From assembly GCA_963735955.1 (NCBI GenBank), contig CAVTND010000010.1, forward strand, positions 248,001-312,000: a stretch of DNA of 64,000 nt. The letters are read 5' to 3'. This DNA comes from CAVTND01 sp963735955. Lineage in GTDB: Bacteria; Pseudomonadota; Gammaproteobacteria; Burkholderiales; Burkholderiaceae_F. Of the stretch, positions 63,170-64,000 are shown in pieces (positions within the stretch are counted from its first letter, which is position 1; each line of letters starts with the position of its first letter). Made by a program: the position numbers and the translations under genes. The notes below the pieces were generated by a model, which had not been told where the DNA came from, made no database searches, and worked only from the letters and a program-made list of their open reading frames with translations.

Positions 63170-64000
63170 ATGCAGCGCCGCGAGTTCTTGCACACACTGG
63201 CGCTGGCTGCTGCAGGCGGCATGCCGATCGCCACGCGCGACGCTCTCGCCGCGAATCCCGAGGCTGCGGCGAGAATGTATGAGGTGCCGCGCTTCGGCAA
63301 TGTTCATCTGCTGCATTTCACAGATTGTCATGCGCAGCTCCTTCCGATTTACTTCAGGGAGCCGAGCGTCAATCTCGGCGTCGGCCCTGCCTTTGGACAG
63401 GCGCCTCACCTGGTCGGCGAACATCTGCTGCGGCACTTCAGCATTCCGCCAGGGTCGACAGATGCTCATGCCTTCACGTATCTCGATTTCGCGCAGGCCG
63501 CGCGCACCTACGGCAAGGTCGGCGGTTTCGCGTATCTCGCCACGTTGATCAAGCGACTGAAGGCGGACCGGCCTGGCGTGCTGCTGCTTGACGGTGGTGA
63601 TACCTGGCAGGGCTCAGCCACTGCGCTCTGGACCCGCGGCCAGGACATGGTCGACGTGTGCAAGCTGCTCAGGGTTGATGTCATGACCGCACATTGGGAA
63701 ATGACACTGGGCGCCAAGCGCGTTCAGGAAATCGTTGACAAGGACTTCAAGGGTCAGATCGATTTCATCGCGCAAAACATCAAGACCGCTGATTTTGGTG
63801 ATCCGGTATTCGCGCCCTACAGCCTGAAGACGGTCAACAGCGTTCCGATCGCGATCATCGGCCAGGCTTTCCCGTACACGCCGGTGGCCAATCCGCGCTA
63901 CTTCGTTCCCGACTGGACCTTTGGGATCCAGGAGGAAAACATGCAGAAGACGGTCGACGAGGTGCGTGCCAAGGGTGCGCAAAGCGGTCGTCCTGCTCTC
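63170..64000 (+). CDS. soxB: Thiosulfohydrolase SoxB, N-terminal part (runs off window)
   Basis: ATG 63170 has GGAG six bases before it. A Tat-type signal (MQRREFLHTLALAAAGG) precedes the metallophosphoesterase domain. LLHFTDCHAQLLP supplies metal ligands and LLLDGGDTWQGSATALWT the second set. After KGA (about 63978) the family sequence KAVVLLS is found one frame on, so a single extra base is likely. The remaining two-thirds lie beyond the right edge. SoxB releases sulfate from SoxY-bound sulfonate. Confidence 0.93.
   Translation, partial: MQRREFLHTLALAAAGGMPIATRDALAANPEAAARMYEVPRFGNVHLLHFTDCHAQLLPIYFREPSVNLGVGPAFGQAPHLVGEHLLRHFSIPPGSTDAHAFTYLDFAQAARTYGKVGGFAYLATLIKRLKADRPGVLLLDGGDTWQGSATALWTRGQDMVDVCKLLRVDVMTAHWEMTLGAKRVQEIVDKDFKGQIDFIAQNIKTADFGDPVFAPYSLKTVNSVPIAIIGQAFPYTPVANPRYFVPDWTFGIQEENMQKTVDEVRAKGAQSGRPAL

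Overview
The window reads as a GC-rich chromosomal segment of a facultatively anaerobic, sulfur-oxidising, metal- or electrode-respiring betaproteobacterium. This is inferred from the separate nuoC/nuoD order of a complex I operon, the betaproteobacterial look of the proteins, a full Sox locus and an Mtr-type porin-cytochrome locus. No rRNA or tRNA gene was seen, so the taxonomy is not firm.

Layout, left to right. (1) 1-744, minus: 5' part of a RegB/PrrB-like redox sensor kinase. (2) 1068-4566, plus: a three-gene multiheme module (11-heme membrane-anchored cytochrome, cytochrome b, NapC-type cytochrome with 8 heme sites), flanked by a small cytochrome c gene and by a truncated copy of its 3' end. 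(3) 5124-12910: an HTH-less cNMP-binding protein, then a minus-strand operon lctP - fused D-lactate dehydrogenase - lutA - lutB - lutC, the same order as the Shewanella lactate locus. (4) 13154-26603, plus: nuoABCDEFGHIJKLMN with an unusually short NuoG and a 144-bp tandem repeat between nuoA and nuoB. (5) 26674-32909, minus: small housekeeping or unknown genes. (6) 33088-42795, minus: porG-porA-porB, a GltD/ferredoxin fusion, NAD-malic enzyme, a second cNMP-binding protein and the TRAP transporter dctPQM. (7) 43085-47334, plus: a compact cluster of PqqD-like protein, radical SAM, UbiA prenyltransferase, radical SAM, a 51-residue peptide and a third radical SAM. It looks like an undescribed peptide-derived (RiPP) cofactor or natural-product pathway and is the best candidate for a new system. 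(8) 47403-56737, minus: MtrB porin, MtrA decaheme, two OmcA/MtrC-type decaheme lipoproteins and a ComEA-like protein. (9) 57402-64000, plus: soxR-like ArsR regulator, soxC, D, Y, Z, A, X, W and the start of soxB.

How it fits together (inference). Lactate, malate and other C4 acids converge on pyruvate. Pyruvate is oxidised by the ferredoxin-dependent Por enzyme, electrons enter the quinone pool through complex I and the flavin/Fe-S lactate enzymes, and they can leave through the 1-4.6 kb cytochrome module and the Mtr conduit. Sox supplies electrons from thiosulfate. Four FNR-type palindromes lie in front of the multiheme, lctP, nuo and por operons, suggesting shared control by anaerobiosis.

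Quality note: single-base frame breaks are frequent in 1-4.6 kb, 28-29 kb, 48.8-53 kb and 62.9-64 kb but absent from the long nuo, lut, por and radical-SAM stretches. Homology continues across each break, so most are probably consensus errors rather than true pseudogenes.
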